A stretch of 64,000 bases of DNA from Odontocerum albicorne (Eukaryota > Arthropoda > Insecta > Trichoptera > Odontoceridae), in the NCBI GenBank assembly GCA_949825065.1, contig OX463842.1:31342582-31406581 (forward strand), given 5' to 3'. The notes beneath the pieces were generated by a model. That model searched no databases and was not told where the DNA came from. It saw only the letters and a program-made list of their open reading frames with translations. A program made the translations under genes and the position numbers. Position 1 is the stretch's first letter, and every line of letters starts with the position of its first letter. Shown piece by piece: positions 1 to 13,261 of this stretch.

Positions 1-843
1 AAATTAAACATTTATTTGCAAAAAGTATATTTGTTGTTATACCCCTGCAAATCTTTATCGACGTAAGCTTTTACCTTGATCATAATCCTCATAAACCTAT
101 ATACGAGTATATCATGCCCTCAAAATGACAATATAAATAAAAATTTTATGAAATTTTGGTTTTTCAAAAAAGTAATGGAAGGTTTCCAAAATTGTGCGTA
201 TTTAATATAAAGAGAGCATAAATGCCTAAAATTATCATATCTTGTCGGACAAATACTCGTATAAATAAATACGCTTGCTATAGCTATTTTTACAATAATT
301 TAAATGAAGAGTAGATTCCAATTTAATTTGAGACGGGAAATTAATTGACTTAGGACAAAGCATATTTTCAAGCTGTCTAGTGGTCGTTGTCGTTGTCGTA
401 TACATACTTACTTTTTTGTCCTACTTTTTTTAACACATTCGATGACTGAGGATGGTGATGGTCGTAAGAAATCGCTTTGACTGGTGAAAAATTTAACCGT
501 AAACTGTTTTAGAGCTAAAGTAAATTATATTGTCAGTAAATAGTGATTTACGTATTTATATAAAACTTATTCAGTATTTTATTTTATGTCGGAGGGCAGA
601 AGAAAGTACGGTGAGCACCGCGATAAATGTAACGACGTGCTGTATGAAATGTTTACAAATATACATTCTCAGCATAACAGGAAGTAAAGAAGAGCGTATC
701 GAACCAAATGACTTAAAACTGTCGCTAATAATCAGGAGGCCAATGGAGAAAAACGAGGCAAGCAAGCTACAAGTATGATGCTCTTTACCCTATATGCAAC
801 ATAATACTATATGTCTATCACAAATTGGCTTAAATGGTTATAT
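1..843. other. Anonymous AT-rich DNA
   Basis: No recognisable gene or repeat. Short open stretches on both strands at 530-778 encode nothing I recognise and are within chance length for this composition. It contains two copies of the TACTCGTA/TACGAGTA octamer, at 102 and 254. Confidence 0.5.
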
Positions 844-863
844 CCGTTGGCTGGCACCAACGG
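844..863. other. GC-rich 7-bp hairpin beside the pentamer array
   Basis: CCGTTGG and CCAACGG form a perfect 7-bp inverted repeat around a 6-base CTGGCA loop. It lies about 40 bp before the ATATT array begins. The pairing is read directly; a role is unknown. Confidence 0.5.
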
Positions 864-899
864 AAAGTACCCGTACCCACATCTCCCACTTGGTATTGT

Positions 900-2395
900 A
901 TATTCTATAATATATTATAATACTATATATTATATTATATTATATTTTATTATATTTTATTATATTATATTATATTATATTATATTATATTTATATTATA
1001 TTATATTATATTATATTATATTATATTATATTATATTATATTATATTATATTATATTATATTATATTATATTATATTATATTATATTATATTATATTATA
1101 TTATATTATATTATATTATATTATATTATATTATATTATATTATATTATATTATATTATATTATATTATATTATATTATATATTATATTATATTATATTA
1201 TATTATTATATTATATTATATTATATTATATTATATTATATTATATTATATTATATTATATTATATTATATTATATTATATTATATTATATTATATTATA
1301 TTATATTATATTATATTATATTATATTATATTATATTATATTATATTATATTATATTATATTATATATTATATTATATTATATTATATTATATTATATTA
1401 TATTATATTATATTATATTATATTATATTATATTATATTATATTATATTATATTATATATATATATTATATTATATATTTATATTATATTATATTATATT
1501 ATATTATATTATATTATATTATATTATATTATATTATATTATATTATATTATATATATTATATTATATTATATTATATTATATTATATTATATTATATTA
1601 TATTATATTATATTATATTATATTATATTATATTATATTATATTATATTATATTATATTATATTATATTATATTATATTATATTATATTATATTATATTA
1701 TATTATATTATATTATATTATATTATATTATATTATATTATATTATATTATATTATATTATATTATATTATATTATATTATATTATATTATATTATATTA
1801 TATTATATTATATTATATATTATATTATATTATATTATATTATATTATATTATATTATATTATATTATATTTATATTATATTATATTATATTATATTATA
1901 TTATATTATATTATATTATATTATATTATATTATATTATATTATATTATATTATATTATATTATATTATATTATATTATATTATATTATATTATATTATA
2001 TTATATTATATTATATTATATTATATTATATTATATTATATTATATTATATTATATTATATATATTATATTATATTATATTATATTATATTATATTATAT
2101 TATATTATATTATATTATATTATATTATATTATATTATATTATATTATATTATATTATATTATATTATATTATATTATATTATATTATATTATATTATAT
2201 TATATTATATATATTATATTATATTATATTATATTATATTATATTATATTATATTATATTATATTATATATATTATATTATTATATTATATTATATTATA
2301 TTATATTATTATATATATATTATATTATATTAAACTACATTATACTATACTATACTATACTATACTATACTATATTATATTATATTATACTTATC
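900..2395. repeat. (ATATT)n pentamer satellite, about 1.5 kb
   Basis: An almost uninterrupted 5-bp tandem repeat of TATAT/ATATT. Rare phase slips (near 1181, 1363, 1455, 1549, 1819, 1868, 2061, 2209 and 2268) divide it into long pure blocks. The right edge degrades through an ACTAT variant at about 2338-2372. Because 5 and 3 are coprime, all frames stay open and give a spurious Tyr/Ile/Leu 'protein' of 530 residues, which is an artefact. Array length in the assembly may be unreliable. Confidence 0.98.
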
Positions 2396-3209
2396 ATGAA
2401 TAATGGCCATACTATACATCTAATTGTAGATTCATTTTATGATTGTTACGTTTGAAGAATACATTAACATTGGTAATATTGGATAATATCATTGATAATA
2501 GTCATATGCACTCGTATTAATACTTCAAAATAGTTATTGCCAATTTAAACTATAATACATAGTTAAAAATGTATTAAAAATAATAAGATATAAACTGTAT
2601 CATCAACATTTCTCGCTATCTTATTCGATTGAATTTAAAATCTTATAAAATAATTCATCAATTTATAATACAATGAAGATTTAAAATCAACAAAAAGATA
2701 CGCGTGAATTATTCATATAAATTTTTCTTCTCAAGTCTAACAATGGAGAGTATAAAGTTTCTATCATAATATCATTTTTATATTATACAATAAAACGTTT
2801 ATTTCCCCAAACCGATGATGTTTAATGTTAACATTTTGCTCAAGATTCCGCGGTAAATACCTTATATTTTAAAACTTGGGTTTTCACACTTAAAATAACA
2901 GCTTAGAGACATTTAATGGACCATAAATGTGACTTTAGTTTACGTCCTGGGATAAAGTATCGTTCGTGTTTGTGGGCAAGCGAGAAACACTGAACCGTGC
3001 CACGTATCTGAGCTGAAAACGCTTCTCGAGGTATGGCTCGATTTGGTAGAAATCTCGGTTCATTAATTTCGGGTTATGTCTATCAAACGGCTAATGGTGA
3101 TTGGATAAGATTCAGACAAGCTGTATGGAGAACATTCATTTTACACATTACTTTATGAAAAGGGAGTTCTTTCTTTCTTTAAAGCACGAACACTATGGAG
3201 TAAAATACG
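2396..3209. other. Anonymous AT-rich DNA
   Basis: No feature recognised. A less AT-rich patch at about 2935-3075 has no open frame with recognisable similarity. Confidence 0.5.
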
Positions 3210-3409
3210 NNNNNNNNNNNNNNNNNNNNNNNNNNNNNNNNNNNNNNNNNNNNNNNNNNNNNNNNNNNNNNNNNNNNNNNNNNNNNNNNNNNNNNNNNNN
3301 NNNNNNNNNNNNNNNNNNNNNNNNNNNNNNNNNNNNNNNNNNNNNNNNNNNNNNNNNNNNNNNNNNNNNNNNNNNNNNNNNNNNNNNNNNNNNNNNNNNN
3401 NNNNNNNNN
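3210..3409. other. Assembly gap (200 N)
   Basis: Exactly 200 undetermined bases. The round length suggests a scaffolding or estimated gap, so the true size is unknown. Apparent open frames through it are meaningless. Confidence 0.99.
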
Positions 3410-4215
3410 ATTGTTTTAAAAATCATACATATGTTAATATTTTTTAAACTACTAAAAATATCACATAAATGTGTACAATTTTATTCTGTTAACATTTCTC
3501 TATAATTGACAGAAAAATAATTCGTAGAATTTTTTTATTTTAGTAACACAAAAAAAACTAAAAGTTTTAATTCCAGTTAGTGATATATTTTTAAATAAAA
3601 ATAACATTTGGTACAAACATGATAGCAGGTACGCATATACTCGTAAGGCCCGGCCCATTGACAATGAGTGATCGAACTATTAAAATATGTTATGTGATAT
3701 AACCGAGACTGGGTTTTTTTCCTCTTTTTTATGTAAATTTGATACGATTCAGCAAGCAAATATTACATATTTTTCAGTTACTTTATTCTTATTATTAGTA
3801 TCCCCTGTTTATTCCATAAATTAACTTAAATAGGCTCATTTGCATTCCATTAATCAAACGACCTTTCTCTCTTCTATTCTATTTGTTGTTCGAACTGAGC
3901 TTTTTTTCCTTTTCATAATTCAAACTAAATAGACCTTCTTTTCACTCAATGCCAACCTAAATAAACGTTCATTTCATTCCATTACTCATTCTGGCATCCT
4001 GGGTTCGCTCTTCTAACGTATTCACTTTTCAGCTGATTTTACTCCCAGGCCCATTTTTCACTTGAATTTGTTGTTTTAATTGTGCAAATCTTATCTCAGA
4101 GTGACAATCGACCGTGGCCTGGGTATGTTACGACGAGCAGACTCGACTATAGTGCAATATTCTTAACAATTATATCTATACAGCCAGGTACTGGGCACAT
4201 AGAAGTTGACTCTCA
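3410..4215. other. Anonymous AT-rich DNA
   Basis: No gene recognised. One TACTCGTA octamer lies at 3638. Base composition becomes less AT-rich from about 3990, approaching the retroelement remnant that follows. Confidence 0.5.
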
Positions 4216-4900
4216 GGTGCCAAGAGAATGCTGATTGGCGGTAAACGCTGGGCGCTGATGGCTATCGCCAAGGCCTATATGACATGTTCTGCGGATGCAT
4301 TCTCGTTCTTAACGGGGCTCACTCCGTTGGATTTGGAGGTCCAGATCGCGCCGCGATCATTCTTCTCAGTAAGGGTCAGCCCGCGAGTATAGATGACGTC
4401 CGCCTTCACCCCTTGCCAGAGATGACTCCTCATACGATTTTTAAAGCCTGCCTAGAGATCCAGTTATCGATTTGGCAACATCGTTGGTCGTCTTTATCCA
4501 TGGAAGACAGACATTTAAATTATTTCCTTGCATTAGGGCGCGCCTTGATTCCCCATGAGTACAACCAAACTATTCGACTACCCAATTTCTCTCTGGCCGT
4601 GGGAGCTTTTATGGCAAACTTTTTAGCTTAAATCTTGTCCCTTGTGCCCTATTGCAATTTTTGCAGCCATCTGGATCAATCCGCAGAGTGAATTATGCGG
4701 TACTGCGATGAAAATCGAGTCAGTAATTGCCGAAGGGAACTCCACTTAGCCTTACATCGGTTCATCTTTGGACCGATTGGCTACTCCGATCTAGTGGTGT
4801 CAAAGGATAGTATTGTTGCATTTGAAATTTTCCGTGAAAGTACTGGCAATTTGCTGGGTTGTTTGAACTCCAGGTGTTTAGCTACTTTATGAGAAGAAAA
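4216..4900 (+). pseudogene. Decayed non-LTR retrotransposon, C-terminal part of ORF2
   Basis: From 4216 one frame reads GAKRMLIGGKRWALMAIAKAY followed by MTCSADAFSFLTGLTPLDLEV. This matches the stretch after the reverse transcriptase domain in R1/I/Jockey-type elements, where family members read roughly AYRT-S-AL-VLAG-PL-L. After a frame change, 4284-4631 reads on to a WQHRW motif, like the WQ-RWD motif after the RT domain. A third open piece at 4695-4892 is not clearly assignable. At least two frameshifts and several stops make it a dead 5'-truncated copy. The clade is uncertain; the retroelement origin is reasonably supported. Confidence 0.6.
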
Positions 4901-4933
4901 AAAATTGCGCTGCGACTCATTTCCCTTTTCCCT

Positions 4934-5150
4934 TGATGTCGGACCATAAGTCCGTCGTCACTACTATTGTTTTCACACTTAGGTACATCACCACCGGAGG
5001 AGTCCCTTCGAGTAGTTCATTCTTCGTCACTATGTGACGTCGCGCTCATAAAAAAATAAAGATTTCGATCTTCTAGTGTAGATCGCGCTGGATGGGTTTT
5101 ATTTTGTCCCCCGTAACAGCGTGGGTGGAGGTGGGATCGACCGAACTGTG
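4934..5150. repeat. Dispersed repeat X, copy 1
   Basis: About 215 bp that can be aligned by eye with 6534-6746 in the same orientation. Shared blocks include AAGTCCGTC, ACTATTGTTTTCACACTTA, the CGCGCT(C/T)ATAA region and GATCTTC. Both copies are richer in G+C than the surroundings. The minus strand of copy 2 is open for about 100 codons, so the family may derive from coding sequence of a retroelement. I do not recognise the protein. Confidence 0.6.
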
Positions 5151-6240
5151 CATTTTGGCTGTCATAAATTCTTGAAGCGCTTTTTGGGAAGACGTCACGA
5201 AATAGCACTACAAAAATCTAGTCGGTTGTATTTTAATACAATACTACCCATTAAAAACTTTTATGCCTAAAAATTTTTACTCCAAAACGTTTCCATTGGT
5301 GTTCATTTTTAAAAATGAAATGTTTTAGCGTTTGTGCAATTTGTATGATAACAGTTGTTCCTTTTTAAAATGTATTCAAGTTAAGAATACACTTGGTATT
5401 TTCCTGGCGGAGCTAATATACTCGTACATAAAATAATGGTGAAACAAAGCTCTAAAGTTTGCAAAAGACAGGTTAACAAGAAACTACAAAACTAAAATAT
5501 TTATATTTTTCATCAGAACTTTTATTCAGCAAAGCTTTATTTTTTATACTTTTTTTAGTGTTCTATGTTTATTTTATTTCTTATTTCCTTTAAGCCCACA
5601 CAACTTTTCAAAAGCCAGTAGACGGAAAAATTTTAATTTTGTTTTTGATTTTTGAAAAATTTAATAAAGAATCTTAGAACAAAACTTTCTTTGATTCTTT
5701 TTCTTGCATCGGTGTTGGTTTTGTAGTGTTGTTATTTAGATGTTACTGAATTAAATACTTATTTTATTTAAGAAGTTGATATTGTAAGAATACTCAGAAT
5801 GAAGCGCTTGATATTTACCGAAAGGGTGTAGTGAATAATAAAAGCACTTGAAATGAGATGCCATACAAGACATACATATTCTGAGATCGAGTTGCAGTGG
5901 GGCATAGCCGACAACCTCATAGTATGAGGACTCGCCCTTTCACAACAACTGACGGTCGTTGTGTCGGAGCAGTATTGCTGTGTTTTATTTGGAAAATTGA
6001 TAGAAAATATGTTATAAGAGTTGAAAGTAGTTAACCCGTGAATATTTTATATATAAGCATCTTTTTATAACAAAATAGTTTTATAACAAAAACTTGATAA
6101 AAAAAACTTCTGAAACCATTAATAGCAAGGGTTAATCGTCTAGTGTTAAATAATGATATAATATAAAAATATTTCAAAGAGGATATATTAAAATATATTT
6201 TTGTTGTATTAAACTTTCGTTGTATACTGTACAACCTGTC
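5151..6240. other. Anonymous AT-rich DNA
   Basis: No gene recognised. TACTCGTA occurs at 5419. A short perfect palindrome, CCTCATA-G-TATGAGG, lies near 5914-5928. Confidence 0.5.
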
Positions 6241-6415
6241 GTGCTTATAACAATATGCCAATTTCTTCCAACCAACCAGAAAGATTTTAAAGAGGACTTA
6301 AGTGAAAACCAGACTGGAACCCTTTTAAAAAAAACCGGGTACCTGTAGAAATTGAACCAAAAACCCCAAGTTAAAAGACAAGCTTCTTACCAACTAGGCC
6401 ACGGATGTCATCGGC
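6241..6415 (-). repeat. SINE-B copy (tRNA head plus LINE-2 tail)
   Basis: On the minus strand the element starts with a tRNA-like head GTGGCCTAGTTGGTAAGA (Pol III A-box like). It continues through a body ending in AAAGGGTTCCAGTCTGGTTTTC, spread over 6300-6340, then a tail with TGGTTGGTTGGAAGAAATTG. That tail matches the 3' end of LINE-2 at 61960-62005. Related copies lie at 42431-42606, 56601-56785, 38976-39055 and 63397-63482. Confidence 0.75.
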
Positions 6416-6533
6416 ATTGAGGCCTGAATTTAAAGAATCTTATTCACCGCGGATTGAAAATAAAAGTTGATCGATTAATCTTGAAAAATATGGGATGAAA
6501 AATGATCGAATTTTTTGCAATGCATGTCCTCCC

Positions 6534-6746
6534 GTGACGTCGAACCTTAAGTCCGTCATTGCTACTATTGTTTTCACACTTAGCTGTGTTGCCCTTGGAG
6601 GAAGCAGTTCCTTTTTCGTTACTGGTGACATCGCGCTTATAATAAAGAAATAATATTTGGATCTTCCAGTTTGATCACTCTGGATGGAGATTTTTTTATC
6701 TCCCATAACAGCGGGGATGGTGATGGGATAGAACTGAACTGAATCC
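6534..6746. repeat. Dispersed repeat X, copy 2
   Basis: Second copy of the repeat at 4934-5150, in the same orientation and diverged by substitutions and small indels. The minus strand is open from 6754 to 6440 (104 codons), which extends beyond the repeat; no known domain was seen. Confidence 0.6.
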
Positions 6747-7016
6747 TTAAACAATATGGTATTTTGATATCATTTGAAAACAGGGGCATGAATTTCATTG
6801 TGGGATGAACAGAACTACTCTGGACAGAAGACGGTTGATGAAGGTGAAGTTGGATAGGTTACTTCAGTCTTTTATTTTATCGTTTCGATGCATGTTAAAA
6901 AAATGTGATTTAATGTAGTCATTACGGTTCATTTTTAATATGGGAATGATTTATTTTAAATTATATTTATATCATATGTTAGTGCCTCCTTAAGGAGGCT
7001 TGTGTACATGCCTATA

Positions 7017-7362
<346 letters not shown>

Positions 7363-10300
7363 TTTTAAATACTCTGGTCAAGTAAAAAATATTGTGTGCC
7401 TCAAAACTGAAAAGACAAATACGTATATGGAAATTTAAAATTTTTGTTTTTTTTTTATCAAAATAAGAGCAGGATAATTTACAAAGTGGAAATAATTAAA
7501 GGTGACACAAAAAAGAATTTAAGGAATACAAATGAAAATACTAATATCCTTCACAAATGTGTTTTTTTTTAGGGTATTAGTTTTTACAAAAGCTTTTAGT
7601 AAATGTTTTTTCTCGGTCTTTCGCGTTTATTCTTAACACACTTTTTTTCAATTATGAAAACAAAAGAATACAACTGGAAAATTATCTTATTATTTTTTTA
7701 GGTTGAAATAGGAATAATAATTACAGAAAGCTCTTTATTTTATACATTTGTAAGTATCGTTAACTTGCAATATAACATAATATACTATGGGTTATTTACT
7801 GTTTTTGACTTCGTTCTAATTTTTTCAAGTACATCTATGATAGAAAAGTCATTTAATCCTGGGAAGAGAACATTTTGGAAGTAAACATTTTTTTTTTTCA
7901 TTTACACTTTTCTCCAGTACTGTCTCCACTTGTCCTCAGCTCTCAGCCCGTTATCTAGATTCTTGTAGCCTTTAATATGCAACTTAGCTTCGTGTTTAAT
8001 AGTGTATTAAGATTTTTGTGAATCGCCAATGAAGTTTTTTTAGTTTTCGTGTAGAATTATAACGCTAAATTAATGGGAACTTGAAGTACACTCACATTGG
8101 AGAAACGATATTCCGCTTTAGAGATCACCGATCACCAGAGCCTAGAATACAATGAGCGGGACAGCTGCTTCAATGTCTTGTTCCTGTCAGGCTCCGTATT
8201 GTGTTAACTTTAGTTTGAACATTTTGGCTTTCAGCTTAATATCTTGTCCAGTGATATTTTCTGATACTTCTAATATTGAATGGGTGTTTTTATCTCTTCG
8301 ACTACACGCGTGTACTTACTTGTATTGAGAAATATTTAAACTTAGTTAAATAACATCAACATTTAAATTCACTTCCTAAATTATAGCATATTATTCATAA
8401 TTTTTCTATATTTGTGTTGATACGACGTGAGTCAAATGTTCTCTCTCCTCCGTTTAATAATGAAAACTTACGTAAAAAATAGTACACATTAAATTCATTC
8501 TGAAGTACTTTATTTCGTTTCATGAGGGTTGAGAGTTGCTTAAATATTTTCGGTTTCCCAAAGTTAATTGACATTATTCTTATGAATTATTATTTTGCCT
8601 CTAATGGGTGTTAGCGAGAATATGATACTATCGAAACAAATGTTTTAAGTTTGTTTTGTTAAAACATCAAATGGATAAGAAACAAAGTTATAATGAACGC
8701 TGTTAAATATCTTTGCTACTAGTAATTTTGCTATGTAGAAAGTTTGCAGAAAGTTGATAATAGATATTATTCAATTTCTTATTAGATTATTATTAACTTC
8801 GCATTAAGTTAGATACATAATAAATGTGTTTTAAAATTCTTTGGTTTTTCACCACATTTTTTTTTAGTTTTCGTTTTTTGTTTAAAATATTGAATATTAA
8901 GACTTTCTAAATTATCGAGTTGAAGTTTTAGTCTTTATTTCCTAAAGGTTATTCTGCTATCTAAACCAGTTTATTTCGACTTAATTCCAAATAGAAATTT
9001 AAAAAATAATATTCTCAAATAAAGTTATTTTGAATTCTAAGTTTTATTTTATAAAATATTTTCTCATTAGGATATATTTTATATTTTGAAAATAATGTCT
9101 TACATCGTATGAAAAAACTACAAAAAATTCAATAATTTATATATGAAAGCTAATGGAAACTATGACAATTTTTCGAGCCAGGTTTTCAGAATATTTAATT
9201 GAATTAAAAAGATTAACCGCTGCTTTACAATCGATGGAAAAATGAAAACGTATAAGATTAAATAGTCCACCTCACAAAGGCCGACTATGTGATAGTCAAC
9301 ATAGAACCCCCGGGATCAAGCGCGATGTCTCAGAGAACTACGCAGATCTGGTAATTACTATAGTGGATTTTGTGTAATATCTTTAAAGCTTGAATTTCAA
9401 GTATGAAATTCAATTTTATACATATTTTATTTTTATTCGTTGCTGTTTTGTTATTATATTGAATACAATATATAAGTACTTCTATTATATTAGTATATTC
9501 ATTTTCCTTTATGAAATATGAATAAACTTTCTTATAAGTGAACTTTCTACTAAATTCTAGGAAAGTGTATCGGTGAAAAAAATTGATCCAGATATATTTT
9601 CTCTCAGTTTTCCCCAAACACAAATATCGCATAGATGTCAATGGTATTTTTATATTTAACTAAAAAGGTTTATCAAAAGGTTTCCATTTGCTTAATGCAG
9701 GCCAACTAAAGTAGACCATCGTGAGTGGAAAATACAATGTATAAAGCATATAGCCATGTTACTCTACCAGACGTTTCAAAAGCTTCTCCGTTCATACTTT
9801 GCAGACTTGTCCGTCTGAGAAGGTTTTCAGAATTTTTCACAAAACTCCTTTCAACTAGATAACATACTTTCATTAAAAATATTGCCTGCAGGAATTTAAC
9901 CTTTTAAAGTGGTATTCTTTGACTTTTTTGAGGCTTTAAATTTATCTTACTTTTTTAAATCTTTTAAAGTAAAATAATGTTCATGACAATTTTTCACTGC
10001 ATATTTTTACTTTTTTACATGTCAAGATGTGTATGCTGGGGATGTACGAGTAATAACTTGTCTAGGAATACAGAAAAAGTAACGGCCGAGATTAAACCTT
10101 TTATGTGTATTCATAGCCGTAGATTCTATGTATGTAACGTAAAGCATGTTCTTTATTACTACAGTTGTGTCCTATATGCAGAATCTGTATCAGTAAACTA
10201 GACCAATGTTTGCAATTTTTGTAATTGAATTTTCGTCGCTAGTGCACTTAGACACAATTTTTTTAAATTTTATAATAGTCAAAATGTTCATAATAAGAAA

Positions 10301-10663
10301 TCAGACGAGTCGCGTTGGTATTTTATATTGAATTTTCCTTAAATGTTGTCTCGATTGTGTGTAATTTGTGGATAGCTTTAGTAAATCCATAAAGAATATT
10401 CGTTGTTTTTACTTCCTTTGATCAATACTTAATTCAATAATTATACTTGTTCCACAATATTAAAGAAAACATTATATTTTACGTTCAATCCGATATTTAA
10501 ATATTTTTTTACTATGTATCTTAAATAATTTCGAAAAAAACACTACATTTTAAAAGCATCATCTTCAAATGATCTAAGATGTCTATTTGTCACACGATAT
10601 CAAGAATCATTACTAATCTGTGGTAAGAATGGGTTTAAATCAAGAATGGGTTTAAATACATAA
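7363..10663. other. Long anonymous AT-rich stretch
   Basis: About 3.3 kb without a recognisable gene. A 74-codon open frame at 9977-10201 has a hydrophobic N-terminus and several cysteines, but no recognisable family; I do not call it a gene. One octamer TACGAGTA lies at 10045. Tiny direct duplications occur near 10625-10660. Confidence 0.5.
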
Positions 10664-10720
10664 GAGTTAGAGCGCCTTTGAGGAGAATATGACGTGTAAA
10701 CGGCGATATATACCAGTAAA
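10664..10720 (+). repeat. L2/CR1-like LINE tail fragment
   Basis: GTTAGAGCGCCTTTGAG followed by a CGGCGATATATA end resembles the tail at 25378-25440, where GTTAGAGCGCCCTTGAG precedes CGGTGCTTTATAAAT. Both look like the AAGCGC...GCGCTATATAAAT 3' ends known from L2/CR1-clade LINEs. It is a tail-only, 5'-truncated copy. Confidence 0.5.
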
Positions 10721-11564
10721 TTGTTATTTTATTATTATCTATCTATGAGATCCATTTTTATTTGTTATGTTTTATTAAATTACTTAAAATAAGCATGAGG
10801 CTTATTTTTTTGTCTTTATTTGTTATCATAAAAAGTTATTTTATATTCATAGTCAAATACCATATTTTGTTTCGAAAAAATCAGACAGGTCGAGTATTGC
10901 TGATCGAAAAATTTAAGAGTAATGATCGAAAAATTTAAGAGTATTTGCTTTGGATTGTCGAGTTAAGGTCTTCCTTCTAACAAGTACAATAATTCGGTCT
11001 CTTGTAACTAAATTCCGTTTTTTTAATTGCGTCCACACGCTCAATTGCAAAAATAATATGTTTTCATTGACTTATTTTATATAATGAAACAAATAGTCGT
11101 GTTTAAGACCAGTTAAACTCAATTTATGAATTTTCGCAAAAAAATTATCTCTTCTTCAAGTGGGTAATATAAATCTTAAAAAGTTTGTATCTCGTCTGAT
11201 GGCAACAGTTTTATCAAACCACCTTGAAACTGTTAAGAATTTGAAGATTGGAAACTTTGAATTAAGTTGATTTTTTGTCGTAGAAAAAACATTTAATTTT
11301 CATAAAATGAGGGATAGATTCTGGCATTCATTTTGAAAATTGATTAAAAACTTATCAAAAATATTTTTAAATTCATTCCGCCATGCCATATTGCAAAATA
11401 AACAGCAACAGACGAATACATATGTGATTAATACGTACTAATTGTATTTTAATTTTAGTTTATATCAGAATATTTTTTACACGAAGTGTGCATTGTTGGC
11501 TTCTTACAAGGAAGAGTAACCTGTTATGAGACGAGTATTACTTTTTTGACGTTTCGAATGTGTT
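10721..11564. other. Anonymous AT-rich DNA
   Basis: Nothing recognised beyond a short direct duplication of GATCGAAAAATTTAAGAGTA near 10903-10944. Confidence 0.5.
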
Positions 11565-12520
11565 ATTTTTTACTTATTTATTTTCTTAATACAGGTTTAG
11601 CCCAATTACATTGAAAAATACAAAAATTACATAAAAAAAAAAAAAAATTATATAAAAATAAAATTATATATATGTATGGTATACATATGCATACACATAC
11701 ACATATACACATATATTCAAAATCACTTAAATACGTTGATGAGTGCTTTCTAACGCCCCTAATCTTAGATCTTTTGCTTTTGGTAATATGAAATATGTCA
11801 ATATCCGAAGCAGCCCCCGTTCAAAAGAGTTAAGGCCCTTCCAACAGGCATAGCAGCTGGAAGACCCGTTCTTGCGTATGTTATTGAGAACAGTTCTTGC
11901 CGACGCAGTCTAGTATAATTGTTAGGTACATTTAACGCTAATCTTTGTAGTAATGCTTGACAGCTCACAACTCCTCAAATGAGTCTTACAAAATATCCCA
12001 GGAGACGCAGATCTCTTCTTACGCTCAAAGAGTTATACCCGAGCTTTCCCAGCAGAAACTGAGTAGAATAAAGCCATGGATAGACACCGAACTCTCTCAT
12101 ATAGAAATATCGTAGATATTTTTTTTGTACTTTCTCCATTTTTGACATAATTTTGCACTTTGATGCATTGAAATTCAATTTATTATTGTGACTCCACTCA
12201 CAAACGTTCTTGAGATCTGACTGTAGGTCTAAGCAGTCAGTATACGAATGATTTTTCTTAATGATTTGGAATCAGCAGATAAGAAACATGGATTTTTTAT
12301 AACTCTCCTTTATCATTAATAAAAATAAGGAATAAGGTAGATCCAAGATTAGACCTCTGAGGAACACCTGAGTAGGCAGTGAAATAATCGGAGTTGTAGA
12401 GTGCATGTGAAACAAATTGCTTTATTAGTAACTTACCTGGTATCCCAAGTTCATTCATTTTTTCTAATATTTTTTTGTGATTGACGCGATCCAAAGTTTT
12501 TGCAAAGTCATGGTACGAAC
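11565..12520 (-). pseudogene. Jockey-type LINE reverse transcriptase remnant
   Basis: Minus-strand fragments of a reverse transcriptase. Near 12515-12300 it reads DRVNHKKILEKMNELGIPGKLL and then SGVPQRSNLGSTLFLIFIND. These are RT blocks around the SGVPQGS-LGPLLFLIFIND region, with Q-R-S replacing Q-G-S. A second piece (12178-11975) reads MNFNASKCKIMS, which fits the LELNVSKCKVMSF block after the catalytic region. The FADD catalytic motif is not readable; stops and frameshifts separate the pieces. The 3' tail at about 11610-11565 resembles the usual GGGCTAAACCTGTATTAA tail followed by A-rich DNA. The copy is dead. Confidence 0.8.
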
Positions 12521-12984
12521 AATCAATCCCTCAAGTCTTGCTGTATATATAACAAATATTCCAAAAATTATAAAGTGTGCAAATAAAATGAGTTTTCGAT
12601 TTTTACAAAAAGATCTCATAAGAAATCTGCGATTCTTCAGCATTTAACCTATAAGCTTAAAACAATGTATTAAACCTCTAAATAACTCCAACTAGAGCGC
12701 ATTGGTGCAGATTTTCAGATATATCTTTGCTGTGCTTTCACTCTTATTCAAACTTGATATAAAGCCCTCAGAAGCAATACTTTTATACAGCATAGTGTTC
12801 CTCAATGTAATAACTCGATTATTCTTGCTGCGTATTACGAACGTCTCAAAATTTTATTTTGCTCAGACATAAATGCAGACACATTTTACAGCGCGACAAT
12901 TCATCGTGAGTTTTACTCTCAACTGATCTCCCTTTCATATCAGCTGCGAGTCCTCTTTGACCCCATTTTCCATCTCTTCTTCTG
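12521..12984. other. Anonymous DNA
   Basis: No feature recognised in this stretch. Confidence 0.4.
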
Positions 12985-13180
12985 TCAACCTCCAGATATT
13001 AGCTGTAGGGCCTCAGAATCATCAATTAGGGTGATATTATATCCTCCATTTTTGTTAAGACCTTTAGACTTGTAGTAGTGAACAATGGTTTCATTCTCCA
13101 CGAGAGCATCCAATTCATCGTTATATATTTGTTTATTCTCATTACGGCGATATGTTTTAATTGTCTTTTTTTGCGTATCT
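12985..13180 (-). pseudogene. Unrecognised coding remnant
   Basis: Reading the minus strand downward from about 13180 gives an open run without a clear start: NDELDALVENETIVHYYK, then SKGLNKNGGYNITLIDDSEAL, ending at a stop near 12985. Its amino-acid mix looks like protein rather than translated AT-rich noise. It may be part of a retroelement ORF1 or a host exon. I cannot name the family. Confidence 0.3.
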
Positions 13181-13261
13181 CTCTTGTAAGAGAGTACGTT
13201 ATGCTATATGCAATATGTTAAATAAATAAAGGGAAATAAATAACGTACATACACACAATTA

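Noticed and set aside
811..2403. 530-codon open frame rich in Tyr, Ile and Leu
   Set aside because: It is the translation of the ATATT pentamer array; no frame can contain a stop for long in this repeat.
3101..3505. 134-codon open frame
   Set aside because: It runs through 200 undetermined bases and has no meaning.
9977..10201. Small secreted Cys-containing peptide
   Set aside because: Hydrophobic start and several Cys, but no cysteine spacing or family pattern recognised; length is compatible with chance.
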